DNA of 20,008 nt from Candidatus Nitrosocosmicus sp. (lineage in GTDB: Archaea; Thermoproteota; Nitrososphaeria; Nitrososphaerales; Nitrososphaeraceae): positions 1 to 20,008 of the forward strand of contig JAKDMR010000009.1 in the NCBI GenBank assembly GCA_030452275.1, given 5' to 3'. The position numbers and the translations under genes were made by a program. Under the pieces are notes generated by a model. It did no database searches. It was not told the DNA's origin and was given only the letters and a program-made list of their open reading frames with translations. Below are positions 5,930 through 13,466 of this stretch, piece by piece (the first letter of the stretch is position 1; every line of letters begins with the position of its first letter).

Positions 5930-6330
5930 CTAACACAGTACAAAAACAACAGCAGGAACTAACTACCCCATTACAGAAAGAACTAAGCCTTGTCCCTTAC
6001 ATGCAGTATTTCCCTCTGAGAAACATTACAAAATCAGGTAAAAAACTAAAAGGTCCGGTACTGTTCAAGGACAAAACAGGAAAATACCCCGACTTTATAC
6101 TAGACACTGATAACTTTTTTTACTGCACGGTAAAAGACTGTAACGATTTCTTTCCAGGTCCTTCTCCCAAGGGTATAAAACAGCACTATTCTTCCCTGCA
6201 TAACAAACATGAAAATCCCAATCAGGTTCTCAAGTTAAAAAGACTGGAAAGACAATCTGAAAAAGCAAACAAAAAAGTGATGGAACAAGATACAAAACAG
6301 TCCAACCTATTCGATTTGGATTCTAAATAA
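5926..6330 (+). CDS. C2H2 zinc-finger protein, 134 aa
   Basis: It starts at an ATG overlapping the upstream stop (ATGA). Residues 67-92 form a single C2H2-type finger, C67-x4-C72-x14-H87-x4-H92, inside FYCTVKDCNDFF...IKQHYSSLH, with a further His95. The finger spacing suits a classical beta-beta-alpha fold, slightly long in the loop. The N-terminus (30-65) looks strand-rich and the tail (100-134) is a basic then polar helix. Single C2H2 fingers are frequent in archaeal viruses and usually read as DNA-binding regulators. No target is evident. It belongs to the replication operon and its stop overlaps the next ATG. Confidence 0.8.
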   Translation: MTNTVQKQQQELTTPLQKELSLVPYMQYFPLRNITKSGKKLKGPVLFKDKTGKYPDFILDTDNFFYCTVKDCNDFFPGPSPKGIKQHYSSLHNKHENPNQVLKLKRLERQSEKANKKVMEQDTKQSNLFDLDSK

Positions 6331-6500
6331 TGCTAAAAGAACTCTTTTGTTTGCATTACTGGACCCGTCAAATATATGAAAAAGACTTTGGACTTTATGA
6401 AACATCCACATTTATCAAATTTGATTTTGTGTGTAAAAAATGCTTTAGACAGAAAATAGTAATTGTGAATCCTAAATTCCCATTTAAAATAAAACTATGA
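6330..6500 (+). CDS. mini zinc-binding protein, 56 aa
   Basis: The start overlaps the upstream stop (TAATG). The 56-aa product has Cys7-x-His9 (LFCLHYW) and Cys35-x2-Cys38 (FVCKKCFRQK) separated by 25 residues. This is a C-H...C-C ribbon seen in many tiny phage and archaeal-virus proteins. A basic, strand-like tail (IVIVNPKFPFKIKL) follows. The overlapping start, operon position and conserved-looking metal site support a real gene despite its size. The function is unknown; nucleic-acid binding is a reasonable guess. Confidence 0.7.
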   Translation: MLKELFCLHYWTRQIYEKDFGLYETSTFIKFDFVCKKCFRQKIVIVNPKFPFKIKL

Positions 6501-6556
6501 GTTACAAAGAACAACACTTTGATCATAGACACACTAACTAGCTATACGATTCCAAA

Positions 6557-7792
6557 ATGAGAAATATATTTAATAATGGTAACCTATCAAGTAGCAATAT
6601 AGTGACTTTAGAATCTAACAAGCTGGAAGAAAAAGAACAGGATCAATATGTTATCTCTTCACAGGATCTTATCCAGAAAGGACTACACAGTGACCGTGAA
6701 GCAATAGAATGCGATCTGTCTTCAGAAAACTCAAGACGCAGGCTAAAGATGATCACCCTGGAGAGAGCTTTTGATATGGAAACGTTAGTATCAAGAAGAG
6801 AGAAAGGCTACGAGTATCCAGTAGACGTAATTTTCTCTATAATTTACTGGAATTACCAGAGACTGGGAATGTCTGCATCAGGACTGGAATATACCCGGGA
6901 AATCTTTGCAGACAAGCAATACGATAAATACAAATCCGGCATATATCTGAAACAGACTTTACAGAACAGGGCCAGGCAAGATATACCTCTTAACATCGCT
7001 ACATTAGAACAGTTACAGGCAATAGAAATAGAATCAGAAAACATCGCCATCAGGAAAGCACTTGCAACAATAGAGGCAAACATGGATAATCCACTTTTAA
7101 AAGAAAAGATCCCTGTCTACAGTTCCCAAATCCTGAAGGAAGAAAAGAAGGAAAAAGAAGAGCTTAAAGAACTAGAAACAGTAAGAATATCCAAACCTGA
7201 GCCACGCGAAACAAAATTCTCAGATATACTTGGAGAGATATCACAGCTGGCAGAAAAAGCACAGGAGAGAGTTATAGCATATCCACCCTCTGATGAAGAC
7301 GACCTATACCTGAAAAACGGGATGTCCATAATCAGGGACTACCTTAGATCCATATCAGACCTAAAGTTCTGCAGATCAATGTATTCATGGTTTGATATTG
7401 TATTTGAAAAATACAGTCAGTCAACACATTCAGCCATGTCCAAGTCAAAGATACTCTCAATAATGAACGAAGCAAGGAAAGTAACCAGAGAACAGATAGA
7501 TGCGAAGGATCCTATCCTGATAAAGATTGCTGCCAGAATTACAGGAGCTGCTCCCTTTGTACTTGGAGGAGTAGGGATGCTGATAAAAGATGTATTTGCA
7601 GACATGATTGAAACAGAAAACCCCGCTCTCATACATGTTGCAATAAGAATAATAGAGTTAGCACCATATTTACTCAGTCAGGACGCCTACAAGGACAAGT
7701 ATCAGGCACCTTACACAGCGGATTTTCACAAAAGAAGACATAACAAGCTTTCTGAATCCTCATTTGGTAACAGCACCATGCAACAATTATAG
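6557..7792 (+). CDS. 411-aa protein upstream of MCM, unknown function
   Basis: A mostly helical protein. Residues 60-150 (RRLKMITLERAFDMETLVSRREKGYEYPVDVIFSIIYWNYQRLGMSASGLEYTREIF) form one possible globular part. A charged coiled segment (195-225, Lys/Glu-rich) and a second helical part (240-390) follow. In the second part, the stretch IAARITGAAPFVLGGVGMLI (about 323-342) is hydrophobic enough to be a buried or membrane-associated helix. It ends 2 bp before the MCM start codon, so the two are almost certainly co-translated. A helicase loader, origin-binding or primase-associated factor would fit that position, but I see no motif proving it. A 56-bp gap separates it from the previous gene. 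Confidence 0.8.
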   Translation: MRNIFNNGNLSSSNIVTLESNKLEEKEQDQYVISSQDLIQKGLHSDREAIECDLSSENSRRRLKMITLERAFDMETLVSRREKGYEYPVDVIFSIIYWNYQRLGMSASGLEYTREIFADKQYDKYKSGIYLKQTLQNRARQDIPLNIATLEQLQAIEIESENIAIRKALATIEANMDNPLLKEKIPVYSSQILKEEKKEKEELKELETVRISKPEPRETKFSDILGEISQLAEKAQERVIAYPPSDEDDLYLKNGMSIIRDYLRSISDLKFCRSMYSWFDIVFEKYSQSTHSAMSKSKILSIMNEARKVTREQIDAKDPILIKIAARITGAAPFVLGGVGMLIKDVFADMIETENPALIHVAIRIIELAPYLLSQDAYKDKYQAPYTADFHKRRHNKLSESSFGNSTMQQL

Positions 7793-7794
7793 GT

Positions 7795-10071
7795 TTGTCT
7801 AAAGACAATAGAGATAGAGATAAAGAAGACTACATAGACGACGAATCAGAACTAGCTGTAGAAACAGAAGAGGAAGAACTTGAGGAAGAATTAACAGGCT
7901 CTTTGTCACAGGATCTACACACACCCTCTGCTTTATCAAACAGGTTTGAAGAATTCCTAACAGCATACAAGGACTCCAAGACTAAAGAATACATCTATTT
8001 TGAACAAATATCCTCAATTGCTTTCCAAAGCTTGCCTGTATTTGTACTGGACTACAATGATCTGCTTATATGGGAAAACTCAGAAACTCTTACAAACATT
8101 TTCTATGAGGACATTGATACCGCCTTGGCAACAGTATCCGAAGCCATAACATCAATCATCTATGAGATAAATCCAGAATTTGATTCCAAGATAACGGTAA
8201 GAATATCTCACTTTGATATCTCTCGATCTTTTCGAGAAATTGACGCTGAACTAATAGACAGGATGATAAGTATAGACGCAATAGTAAACAGGGCTTCAAA
8301 GAAGAAACCCTGGCTTGTCTCTTCTGTTTATCAGTGCATAGACTGTACTACATCCATAGAATCACCAAACAACAAACAAATCAGAAAATGCAGCACCTGC
8401 GAATCTAGCAAGGTTATATTCGACAAGAAGAAAAGCAAATACACGGACTATAAACAGATCATGGTTCAAGAGTTACCGGAAGACCTGCCTCCAGGACAAC
8501 TCCCCGAAAGACTGTCTGTATCTGTTTTCGGTAATGACCTAACCAACAACAGCAGACCGGGAGACAGAATAAAGATGACCTGTATTGTACGCTTAGATTA
8601 TGACTCTCAAACCCTGACTAATCTGAAAATACATGATCCTCTGGGTATCAAGGGAAAACAGTTTGGTACAACATTTGAATTAATACTTGAAGCAAACAAC
8701 ATACAAAAGATAGAGGGATTCGGGGCTTTGGATAACGCTTCTAAAACCAGGCAACTAACAGATGCAGACCTAGAAAGAATACAAAAGGTAAAACAGGACT
8801 ACTATCTCAATGAGAAACTGATAAACTCTTTTGCCCCACACATATACGGTCATGAGGTCCATAAGGAAGCAACGTTATTGGAAATAGTAGGTTGCAGGCA
8901 ATCAACAGATCATAACGGAACCAATAGCCGTGGTGATTCGCATCTTTTGTTTGTAGGCGACCCAGGTAAAGCCAAAAGTGAAATGCTAAAATTCGCTATG
9001 AAAGTGGCCCCCCGTGGCTTGTATACTTCTGGAGGTGGATCATCAGCAGCTGGATTGACAGCAGCAGTTGTAAAAGATAAGAGCGGGTCTATGATGCTTG
9101 AAGCCGGAGCGGTAGTGATGGCCGATCAGGGACTATGCTGTATTGATGAATTCGACAAGATGCGAGATGAAGACAGAGGCAAGCTTCATGAAGCAATGGA
9201 ACAACAAACTTGTTCAGTTGCTAAAGGCGGTATTGTTGCTACTTTAAACGCCAGGACATCCTTGCTATGCGCTGCCAATCCTGTCTATGGAGTATACGAT
9301 CCTTACAAGACCATATCCGAGAACACCGACCTCCCACCTGCAATGTTCTCTCGGTTTGACCTCATATACGTACTAAAGGACGTGATAGACCTTGAGCTGG
9401 ATTCGAGGGTAGCCGATTACATGCTAGGAATTGAAACTGTAGAGACCGAGGAACACAAGCAAAACTACAAAGGCAAGTTTGATACAGAGTTCCTATCCAA
9501 ATATCTTTACTATGCTAAACACCTTCATTCCAAATCAAATCCCAAACTAACATTAGAAGCAAAAATAAGAATCAAAGATTACTTTAATGATATCAGGGCC
9601 AGAGCCGAGAAAGACAAAAACAACGCTACCGAAACAATAACAGCCACCTACAGGATAGTAGATGCTTTAGAAAGATTAACCGTGGCCAGAGCCAGACTAC
9701 TTCTCAAAGACGAAGCAGACAACAAAGACGCAGAGAGAGCCATCTATCTTACAAACGAAATGTATCGCTCTTTTGGAATAGACATTGAAACAGGCAAGGT
9801 TAATCTAGGTCTAATACATGGTAAACCACTAGAAAGAATGAGCAAACAAAACCTGATGCTAGAAATCCTTAACGAAATATCTGAGGGCGGTAAAATAGAA
9901 ATAGATTTCGATAACCTTGTCCAACAGTTAATGCTTACAAGGAAATTTCATACTGAAATGGAAGCAGAAACAACGATCAAGGACTACATTAACAGACAGG
10001 TATTAAACAAAGTATCGGGTAAAAGAGGAATATATGAATTTAACAAGGACATGATAAGGGGCGAATACTAA
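7795..10071 (+). CDS. mcm: MCM replicative DNA helicase
   Basis: A 758-aa archaeal MCM: a hexameric, ATP-driven 3'-5' helicase that unwinds DNA at replication forks. An acidic tail (1-45) precedes the N-terminal domain, which carries a zinc ribbon (C181-x2-C184, C199-x2-C202). The AAA+ core has Walker A GDPGKAKS (388-395, catalytic Lys394), Walker B with Asp451-Glu452 (CCIDEFDKM), a pre-sensor hairpin KGGIVATLNARTSLLCAANP and the arginine finger Arg520 in SRFDLIY. A winged-helix-like C-terminus closes it. The length is normal for the family plus the acidic extension. Lys392 sits where most MCMs have Thr (GDPGTAKS). The start is TTG. The virus probably replicates with its own MCM rather than the host's. 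The gene ends convergently 1 bp from the SWIM gene. Confidence 0.96.
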   Translation: MSKDNRDRDKEDYIDDESELAVETEEEELEEELTGSLSQDLHTPSALSNRFEEFLTAYKDSKTKEYIYFEQISSIAFQSLPVFVLDYNDLLIWENSETLTNIFYEDIDTALATVSEAITSIIYEINPEFDSKITVRISHFDISRSFREIDAELIDRMISIDAIVNRASKKKPWLVSSVYQCIDCTTSIESPNNKQIRKCSTCESSKVIFDKKKSKYTDYKQIMVQELPEDLPPGQLPERLSVSVFGNDLTNNSRPGDRIKMTCIVRLDYDSQTLTNLKIHDPLGIKGKQFGTTFELILEANNIQKIEGFGALDNASKTRQLTDADLERIQKVKQDYYLNEKLINSFAPHIYGHEVHKEATLLEIVGCRQSTDHNGTNSRGDSHLLFVGDPGKAKSEMLKFAMKVAPRGLYTSGGGSSAAGLTAAVVKDKSGSMMLEAGAVVMADQGLCCIDEFDKMRDEDRGKLHEAMEQQTCSVAKGGIVATLNARTSLLCAANPVYGVYDPYKTISENTDLPPAMFSRFDLIYVLKDVIDLELDSRVADYMLGIETVETEEHKQNYKGKFDTEFLSKYLYYAKHLHSKSNPKLTLEAKIRIKDYFNDIRARAEKDKNNATETITATYRIVDALERLTVARARLLLKDEADNKDAERAIYLTNEMYRSFGIDIETGKVNLGLIHGKPLERMSKQNLMLEILNEISEGGKIEIDFDNLVQQLMLTRKFHTEMEAETTIKDYINRQVLNKVSGKRGIYEFNKDMIRGEY

Positions 10072-10072
10072 A

Positions 10073-10312
10073 CTAGCTACTTATCTTTTCTTTTAGTCTC
10101 AATTCATCAATGATGCGAACACGCTTGATATGCTTGCATTCTTTCTTTATTTTCGATCTGTATTGAAAATCAGCACAGGTGCAGAACCAATGATTCTTGT
10201 CTTTTAGACTATTAACCCCATACATTTCTCCGGTAGTAAAGGACTGGACCCAGTAGATGTCATCTATTCCATCATAAACCACAGATTTAGTTATTCTTAT
10301 CATGATAAACAT
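10073..10312 (-). CDS. SWIM zinc-finger protein, 79 aa
   Basis: A leftward gene in a rightward region. The product contains a SWIM motif: C44-x-C46 (FCTCADFQY), then C59-x-H61 (KECKHIKRV). The preceding WVQSFTTGEMYGVNSL strands are typical of stand-alone SWIM proteins. SWIM domains bind DNA or proteins and often occur in recombination or repair partners. Two starts are possible, ATG at 10312 or 10303. A TATAAT-like sequence lies about 25 nt before the latter, so the 76-aa form may be the real one. It ends 1 bp from the MCM stop and is divergent from the terminase operon. Its exact role is unknown. Confidence 0.85.
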   Translation of the reverse strand: MFIMIRITKSVVYDGIDDIYWVQSFTTGEMYGVNSLKDKNHWFCTCADFQYRSKIKKECKHIKRVRIIDELRLKEKISS

Positions 10313-10322
10313 TTTTTATATG

Positions 10323-10352
10323 CTGGATTATAGCTTTTTATTAGTAACTAAT
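10323..10352 (+). promoter_or_regulatory. terminase operon promoter
   Basis: CTGGATTATAGCTT (10323-10336) carries the TTATAGCTT core shared with other late promoters in the window. It lies about 16 nt before the TTG at 10352. TTAGT-A-ACTAA (10341-10351) is an odd-centred palindrome ending exactly at the start codon, again placing a possible operator at the initiation point. Confidence 0.55.
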
Positions 10353-11095
10353 TGACACGCAAGAAAGGAGACAAGGATCATGGTATCATGGAGAAAAACA
10401 TCATCGTATCTTTGATAAACGACTATCGGCTTTTCAACTGTTCAGATAGAGAAATGCTGCGCCTTATCAACCTAAAAACAGGTGATGGTAACGGTATAGC
10501 ATGGTCCACATTCCGAAAACTAAAAAAGAAGGCAATGGAGTCCGAGATGATAACTTCAGAATGGCTAAGTCACTATGTCAGGAGCCAAATAGTGGACCAT
10601 TATCGAACCCAGATCAAGGTATTAGAGTATGTTGAAAGAATATTGTTAGACGAAATTACAAAGGAATATTCCAAATCAGAAAATAGAAAACCATATCTGA
10701 TAAACCATCTAGCCAAAACACTTGGTGATATATCCGGTCGTTTATCTGAAATGGGAATGTCACCTCCAATAATAGCTAAACTGTACTCATTGATACCTCC
10801 GGAGATTCTAAACGGTACCGTATCAAAAGATCCATTAGAATTAGACAAATATCTAAAGCTTTTTCATGATAATCTAGCTAGCGATAGCAAAAAAGCTATA
10901 CCTAAGCTAGACAATAAAGAGAACGTATCTAAATCTAATGACGATGACTCAGGAAACGGAATCAATTATGAAATCGATCCTCTCAGTGCAGAAACCGCCA
11001 TCCCACCTCCAATCGATAAAGAAAATGATAATAGATCCGATGGAGACACAGAGGGAGAGACTGCAACAGCTCAGGGAGACCAGCCAGTATTCTGA
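10352..11095 (+). CDS. terS: probable terminase small subunit
   Basis: A 247-aa protein directly upstream of, and overlapping, TerL. The N-terminus fits a helix-turn-helix (residues 15-60: IIVSLINDYRLF, SDREMLRLINL, GIAWSTFRKLKKKAME), followed by a helical oligomerisation region (65-160) and an acidic, disordered tail (185-247). This is the usual layout of small terminases, which recognise viral DNA and load it onto TerL. The start is TTG at 10352, immediately after a palindrome and promoter, so the transcript is likely leaderless. The identification rests on position and architecture more than on a signature motif. Another DNA-binding protein is possible. Confidence 0.7.
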   Translation: MTRKKGDKDHGIMEKNIIVSLINDYRLFNCSDREMLRLINLKTGDGNGIAWSTFRKLKKKAMESEMITSEWLSHYVRSQIVDHYRTQIKVLEYVERILLDEITKEYSKSENRKPYLINHLAKTLGDISGRLSEMGMSPPIIAKLYSLIPPEILNGTVSKDPLELDKYLKLFHDNLASDSKKAIPKLDNKENVSKSNDDDSGNGINYEIDPLSAETAIPPPIDKENDNRSDGDTEGETATAQGDQPVF

Positions 11096-12596
11096 TGCTC
11101 TGGTAAATATTCCTTTTTGGATTAAGGATCCTAACTTACATAGAATATACTGGAATAAATGTAAGTTCAAAGACCATAAAGGATTCTGTTGTTTTACCCA
11201 TGCTGTTGGTTTACCATATAAAGACGGATTTGGATACCTTCCCTGGTTTAATTATCAAACTGCATTTTTAGATGCTTTATCTTTATACAAACTTATTAGA
11301 GTCCTCAAGGCCACGGGTTTAGGCTTTTCTGAAATAATGCTTTATTTATATGGTCATGTTGCATACTTCCCAGAATACAGAGATAAAGAATCTCAAATAG
11401 TAATTATAACTGGTCCCAACATAGATATTGCCAAAAAATTAATCAAAAGACTCGTAACAATCTTGCAACAAAGACTAAAACTATCTCTTAAAACTACACA
11501 AACAACAATAGAGATAAAGAACTGCACTATCGAGGCTTTCCCATCACATCACATTGATGCAGCCAGGTCTTTACCCAATCCTGTACATTGCTTATTTGAT
11601 GAATCAGATTTCTCACCCTACGAACATGATGATCCTAATAACCCCCTTTCACTATTAGAAAGATATATTCCCAAGAGTAACCCCTGGATTATTCCCATCA
11701 CAACCCCGGGCATGCCCGGAGGTATCAACGAAAGGATGGATGAGGAAGAAACCAAAGCTATAGAGGAAGGCAAGATACCTAGATACAAAACTTTTAGATT
11801 CAATTATGAATGGGGTTTAGGTAAAATCTACAGGCCCGAAGATATAGAACGAGCTAAAGAATCTCCATCCTTTGAACGTGAATATAATCTCAAGTATGGT
11901 TATGGTATTGGTAACATATATGACGAAGTATGGATAGGTAACGCTCTTCTCAAAGGCAGACGTTTAAAGCATGTTCCTGTCTCTACCCATTCTAAAAAAA
12001 GCATGGGGTTAGATCCTGCTCATGGTTCTAGTAAGTTCGGAGTAACTATCATTGAATATTTGCCATACTGCAACCTCAAGCTAAACAATGACCCTCCAGA
12101 GTTCGAACCGGTAACTAACATAAAGAGGGTAATACTGTCAGCAGAATTCTCAAGAGAACTATACGAAAAAATGGTAAATATGTGCTATGGATGGATCAAG
12201 GAATATGGTATAGACTATGTTTTCTGTGATGGATCCCAGGTTGAATTTATCAGGTCATTAAAGGCAAAGATAGAGGAAAAGACTGCTTATGAAAACCTGG
12301 TAAAAAGGGCAAGAGAATACAACACTCCTCTATCTGACTACATGACCATAATCCCTATCCTTAACCAAACTGATGAAGGCAAGATAATAGTTGACGAAAG
12401 CAAGTACTGGATGGGCGTATCAAAGACAATAGCAATAGATGAAGAAAACTGCAAACCGTTACTGGGACAGATGAGGAGTGCAAAACAGAAGGTAGACGGG
12501 AAACTGGACAAGGACAAACTAACTACCAAGTCAACTACCTTTGACTCTTTAGAAAGTTTTCACTATGCGTTGAAATACTGGCGTCACAACCAATAA
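11040..12596 (+). CDS. terL: terminase large subunit
   Basis: The ATPase-nuclease motor that packages DNA into procapsids through the portal. I chose ATG 11040 (518 aa) because it limits the overlap with TerS to 56 bp; in-frame ATGs at 11025 and 10938 would lengthen it. The Walker A position is degenerate, KATGLGFSE (from Lys90). Walker B is clear (CLFDESDF, Asp187-Glu188). The RNase H-like nuclease shows Asp325 (GLDPAHG), Asp397 (VFCDGSQ) and Asp502 (FDSLESFHYAL), the three expected acidic positions. The domain order and size are normal. A convergent 53-aa gene follows; the portal is 5 kb further on rather than adjacent. Confidence 0.92.
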   Translation: METQRERLQQLRETSQYSDALVNIPFWIKDPNLHRIYWNKCKFKDHKGFCCFTHAVGLPYKDGFGYLPWFNYQTAFLDALSLYKLIRVLKATGLGFSEIMLYLYGHVAYFPEYRDKESQIVIITGPNIDIAKKLIKRLVTILQQRLKLSLKTTQTTIEIKNCTIEAFPSHHIDAARSLPNPVHCLFDESDFSPYEHDDPNNPLSLLERYIPKSNPWIIPITTPGMPGGINERMDEEETKAIEEGKIPRYKTFRFNYEWGLGKIYRPEDIERAKESPSFEREYNLKYGYGIGNIYDEVWIGNALLKGRRLKHVPVSTHSKKSMGLDPAHGSSKFGVTIIEYLPYCNLKLNNDPPEFEPVTNIKRVILSAEFSRELYEKMVNMCYGWIKEYGIDYVFCDGSQVEFIRSLKAKIEEKTAYENLVKRAREYNTPLSDYMTIIPILNQTDEGKIIVDESKYWMGVSKTIAIDEENCKPLLGQMRSAKQKVDGKLDKDKLTTKSTTFDSLESFHYALKYWRHNQ

Positions 12597-12603
12597 AATA
12601 TCA

Positions 12604-12765
12604 TCAATCACCTATAGCGTCCTCCATGGTTATCTTGATCTGCTTTCCATCAAATTGCTGAGTATCCTTATGATACTGCATTGGAATAATTATGATCTTT
12701 TTTTCCCCTTGTTTAGATGTTCTAGCAATGAATTGAACTCGCTTTTTTTTATTTAGCATCCGCAT
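12604..12765 (-). CDS. small basic protein, 53 aa (leftward)
   Basis: MRMLNKKKRVQFIARTSKQG begins this 53-aa product; an ATG two codons in (12759) is equally possible. A basic N-terminus is followed by strands with a short loop: VQFIARTSKQGEKKIIIIP, then QFDGKQIKITMED. The alternation looks like a small beta barrel or AbrB-like unit. I recall similar FIARTxKxGEKxIIIIP small proteins in thaumarchaeal genomes but cannot name the family. It is convergent with TerL and ends 8 bp from its stop. Its 5' side faces the palindrome-rich promoter of the next rightward operon, so it could regulate that operon. That is inference. Confidence 0.65.
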   Translation of the reverse strand: MRMLNKKKRVQFIARTSKQGEKKIIIIPMQYHKDTQQFDGKQIKITMEDAIGD

Positions 12766-12816
12766 CCCACTTTAACCATGTCACTTTACAACTATTATTA
12801 GCTAGTTTGGTTATAT

Positions 12817-12873
12817 AAACGTATACGTAAGAATTTAAACGTATGCTTTATATTACAGTATACCGTAGTATAC
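12817..12873 (+). promoter_or_regulatory. promoter with repeated GTATAC operators
   Basis: The direct repeat AAACGTATAC (12817-12826) and AAACGTATGC (12837-12846) is 20 bp apart, and the first copy lies in the 10-bp palindrome ACGTATACGT (12819-12828). Downstream of the TATA-like TTTATATT (12847-12854), GTATAC occurs twice more, at 12858-12863 and 12868-12873, with CGTA between them. The ATG is at 12876, about 25 nt after TATA. Sites therefore flank the promoter on both sides. Confidence 0.55.
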
Positions 12874-12875
12874 CT

Positions 12876-13001
12876 ATGAAACAAACAATAAAACTAAATC
12901 CAAATGAAGGAAAAATAGGCAAAGATGCATATTGCTATGTCTGCACAGCAAGGATAGAATTCTGTAGATGTGAGATAGGAGAGGGAGCAAACAGGCTATG
13001 A
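12876..13001 (+). CDS. mini zinc-binding protein, 41 aa
   Basis: The first gene of the island between TerL and portal. The 41-aa product holds four cysteines in a knuckle-like arrangement, C20-x2-C23 (YCYVC) and C30-x-C32 (FCRCE), enough for one zinc. The N-terminus is basic. The start ATG lies 2 nt after the last GTATAC operator, and the stop overlaps the next ATG (ATGA). Both support a real gene. The function is unknown. Confidence 0.7.
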   Translation: MKQTIKLNPNEGKIGKDAYCYVCTARIEFCRCEIGEGANRL

Positions 13002-13207
13002 CCTCTCACGAAAACAATATGATGACTTCTATTTATGACCATTTGAAAATATCAATCTTACAATCCTCAAAAGGCGCACGTGTAGAAGTAACATACGATA
13101 GAAGCGATCATGATCTTGATATCGCAGTTTCCAAATCCGTGGAGCTGTATAAAAAAACGATTGAAGCCCTTAAAACACAAAATCTCAAGGTGGATGACAA
13201 TGTTTGA
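12998..13207 (+). CDS. small alpha/beta protein, paralogue of gene at 4792
   Basis: A 69-aa second copy of the family found at 4792-4995 (42 identities in 57 aligned positions). The core SKGARVEVTYDRSDHD and the helix AVSKSVELYKKTIEALK are conserved, so both copies are probably folded and used. It begins within the ATGA overlap with the 41-aa zinc protein and overlaps the next gene by 8 bp. The context differs from copy one: here the partners are a tiny zinc protein and a tiny coiled coil, there coiled-coil and AN1-like proteins. Heteromer formation or temporal replacement are possibilities, not evidence. Confidence 0.8.
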   Translation: MTSHENNMMTSIYDHLKISILQSSKGARVEVTYDRSDHDLDIAVSKSVELYKKTIEALKTQNLKVDDNV

Positions 13208-13322
13208 ATCTGATAATGATAAAAACTTTGAGAAGAAACTTTACAGGACAAAAATAATACAGAGCATATTTGATTCTCTTGCAGAAATAGAACAAAGGGT
13301 GCAAAGAATTGAAAGGAGATAA
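13200..13322 (+). CDS. mini coiled-coil protein, 40 aa
   Basis: The ATG at 13200 is chosen because AAGGTGG (13187-13193) stands 6 nt upstream; the ATG at 13194 would overlap less well with that site. The product MFESDNDKNFEKKLYRTKII... is almost entirely one amphipathic helix ending EIEQRVQRIERR. It would dimerise as a short coiled coil. The last part resembles the integrase tail QRVQRLEEK, probably by convergence. It overlaps the paralogue gene by 8 bp. The role is unknown. Confidence 0.6.
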   Translation: MFESDNDKNFEKKLYRTKIIQSIFDSLAEIEQRVQRIERR

Positions 13323-13324
13323 TT

Positions 13325-13338
13325 AATCTTTAAAGCTC
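13325..13338 (+). promoter_or_regulatory. late-type promoter element
   Basis: AATCTTTAAAGCTC is identical over 14 bp to 17633-17646, upstream of the portal gene. It belongs to the shared extended TATA motif of the late half. The next supported start codon is the ATG at 13368, 30 nt downstream, so a leader of about 5 nt is expected. Confidence 0.6.
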
Positions 13339-13367
13339 AGTGAATTGTAAAATGGTTACTAAATAAA

Positions 13368-13466
13368 ATGTTCATGACGGATTTAATCTTGACATCCATG
13401 CTTTCATTATACGCCGCAACAGTAATAGGATTTTTAGTTGTATTCAAGGGATTGTTTAAACAATGA
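13368..13466 (+). CDS. single-span membrane mini-protein, 32 aa
   Basis: The 32-aa product is mostly one hydrophobic helix (about residues 6-26, ILTSMLSLYAATVIGFLVVF) with a short basic end KGLFKQ. An internal ATG (13374) would give 30 residues. The stop overlaps the next ATG (ATGA), and a promoter element lies just upstream, supporting expression. Small spans like this occur in holins, lysis regulators and virion membrane-contact proteins. Nothing decides among these here. Confidence 0.55.
   Translation: MFMTDLILTSMLSLYAATVIGFLVVFKGLFKQ

Noticed and set aside
6497..6541. Short ATG ORF (MSYKEQ...) overlapping the stop of the 56-aa zinc gene
   Set aside because: Only 14 codons, no motif and no following overlap.
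7117..7329. Leftward Ser-rich ORF inside the 411-aa gene
   Set aside because: Serine-rich composition typical of antisense to Glu/Lys/Arg-rich coding DNA.
13110..13199. Longer start for the 40-aa coiled-coil gene
   Set aside because: It would overlap the paralogue gene by 98 bp in another frame; the Shine-Dalgarno site points to 13200.
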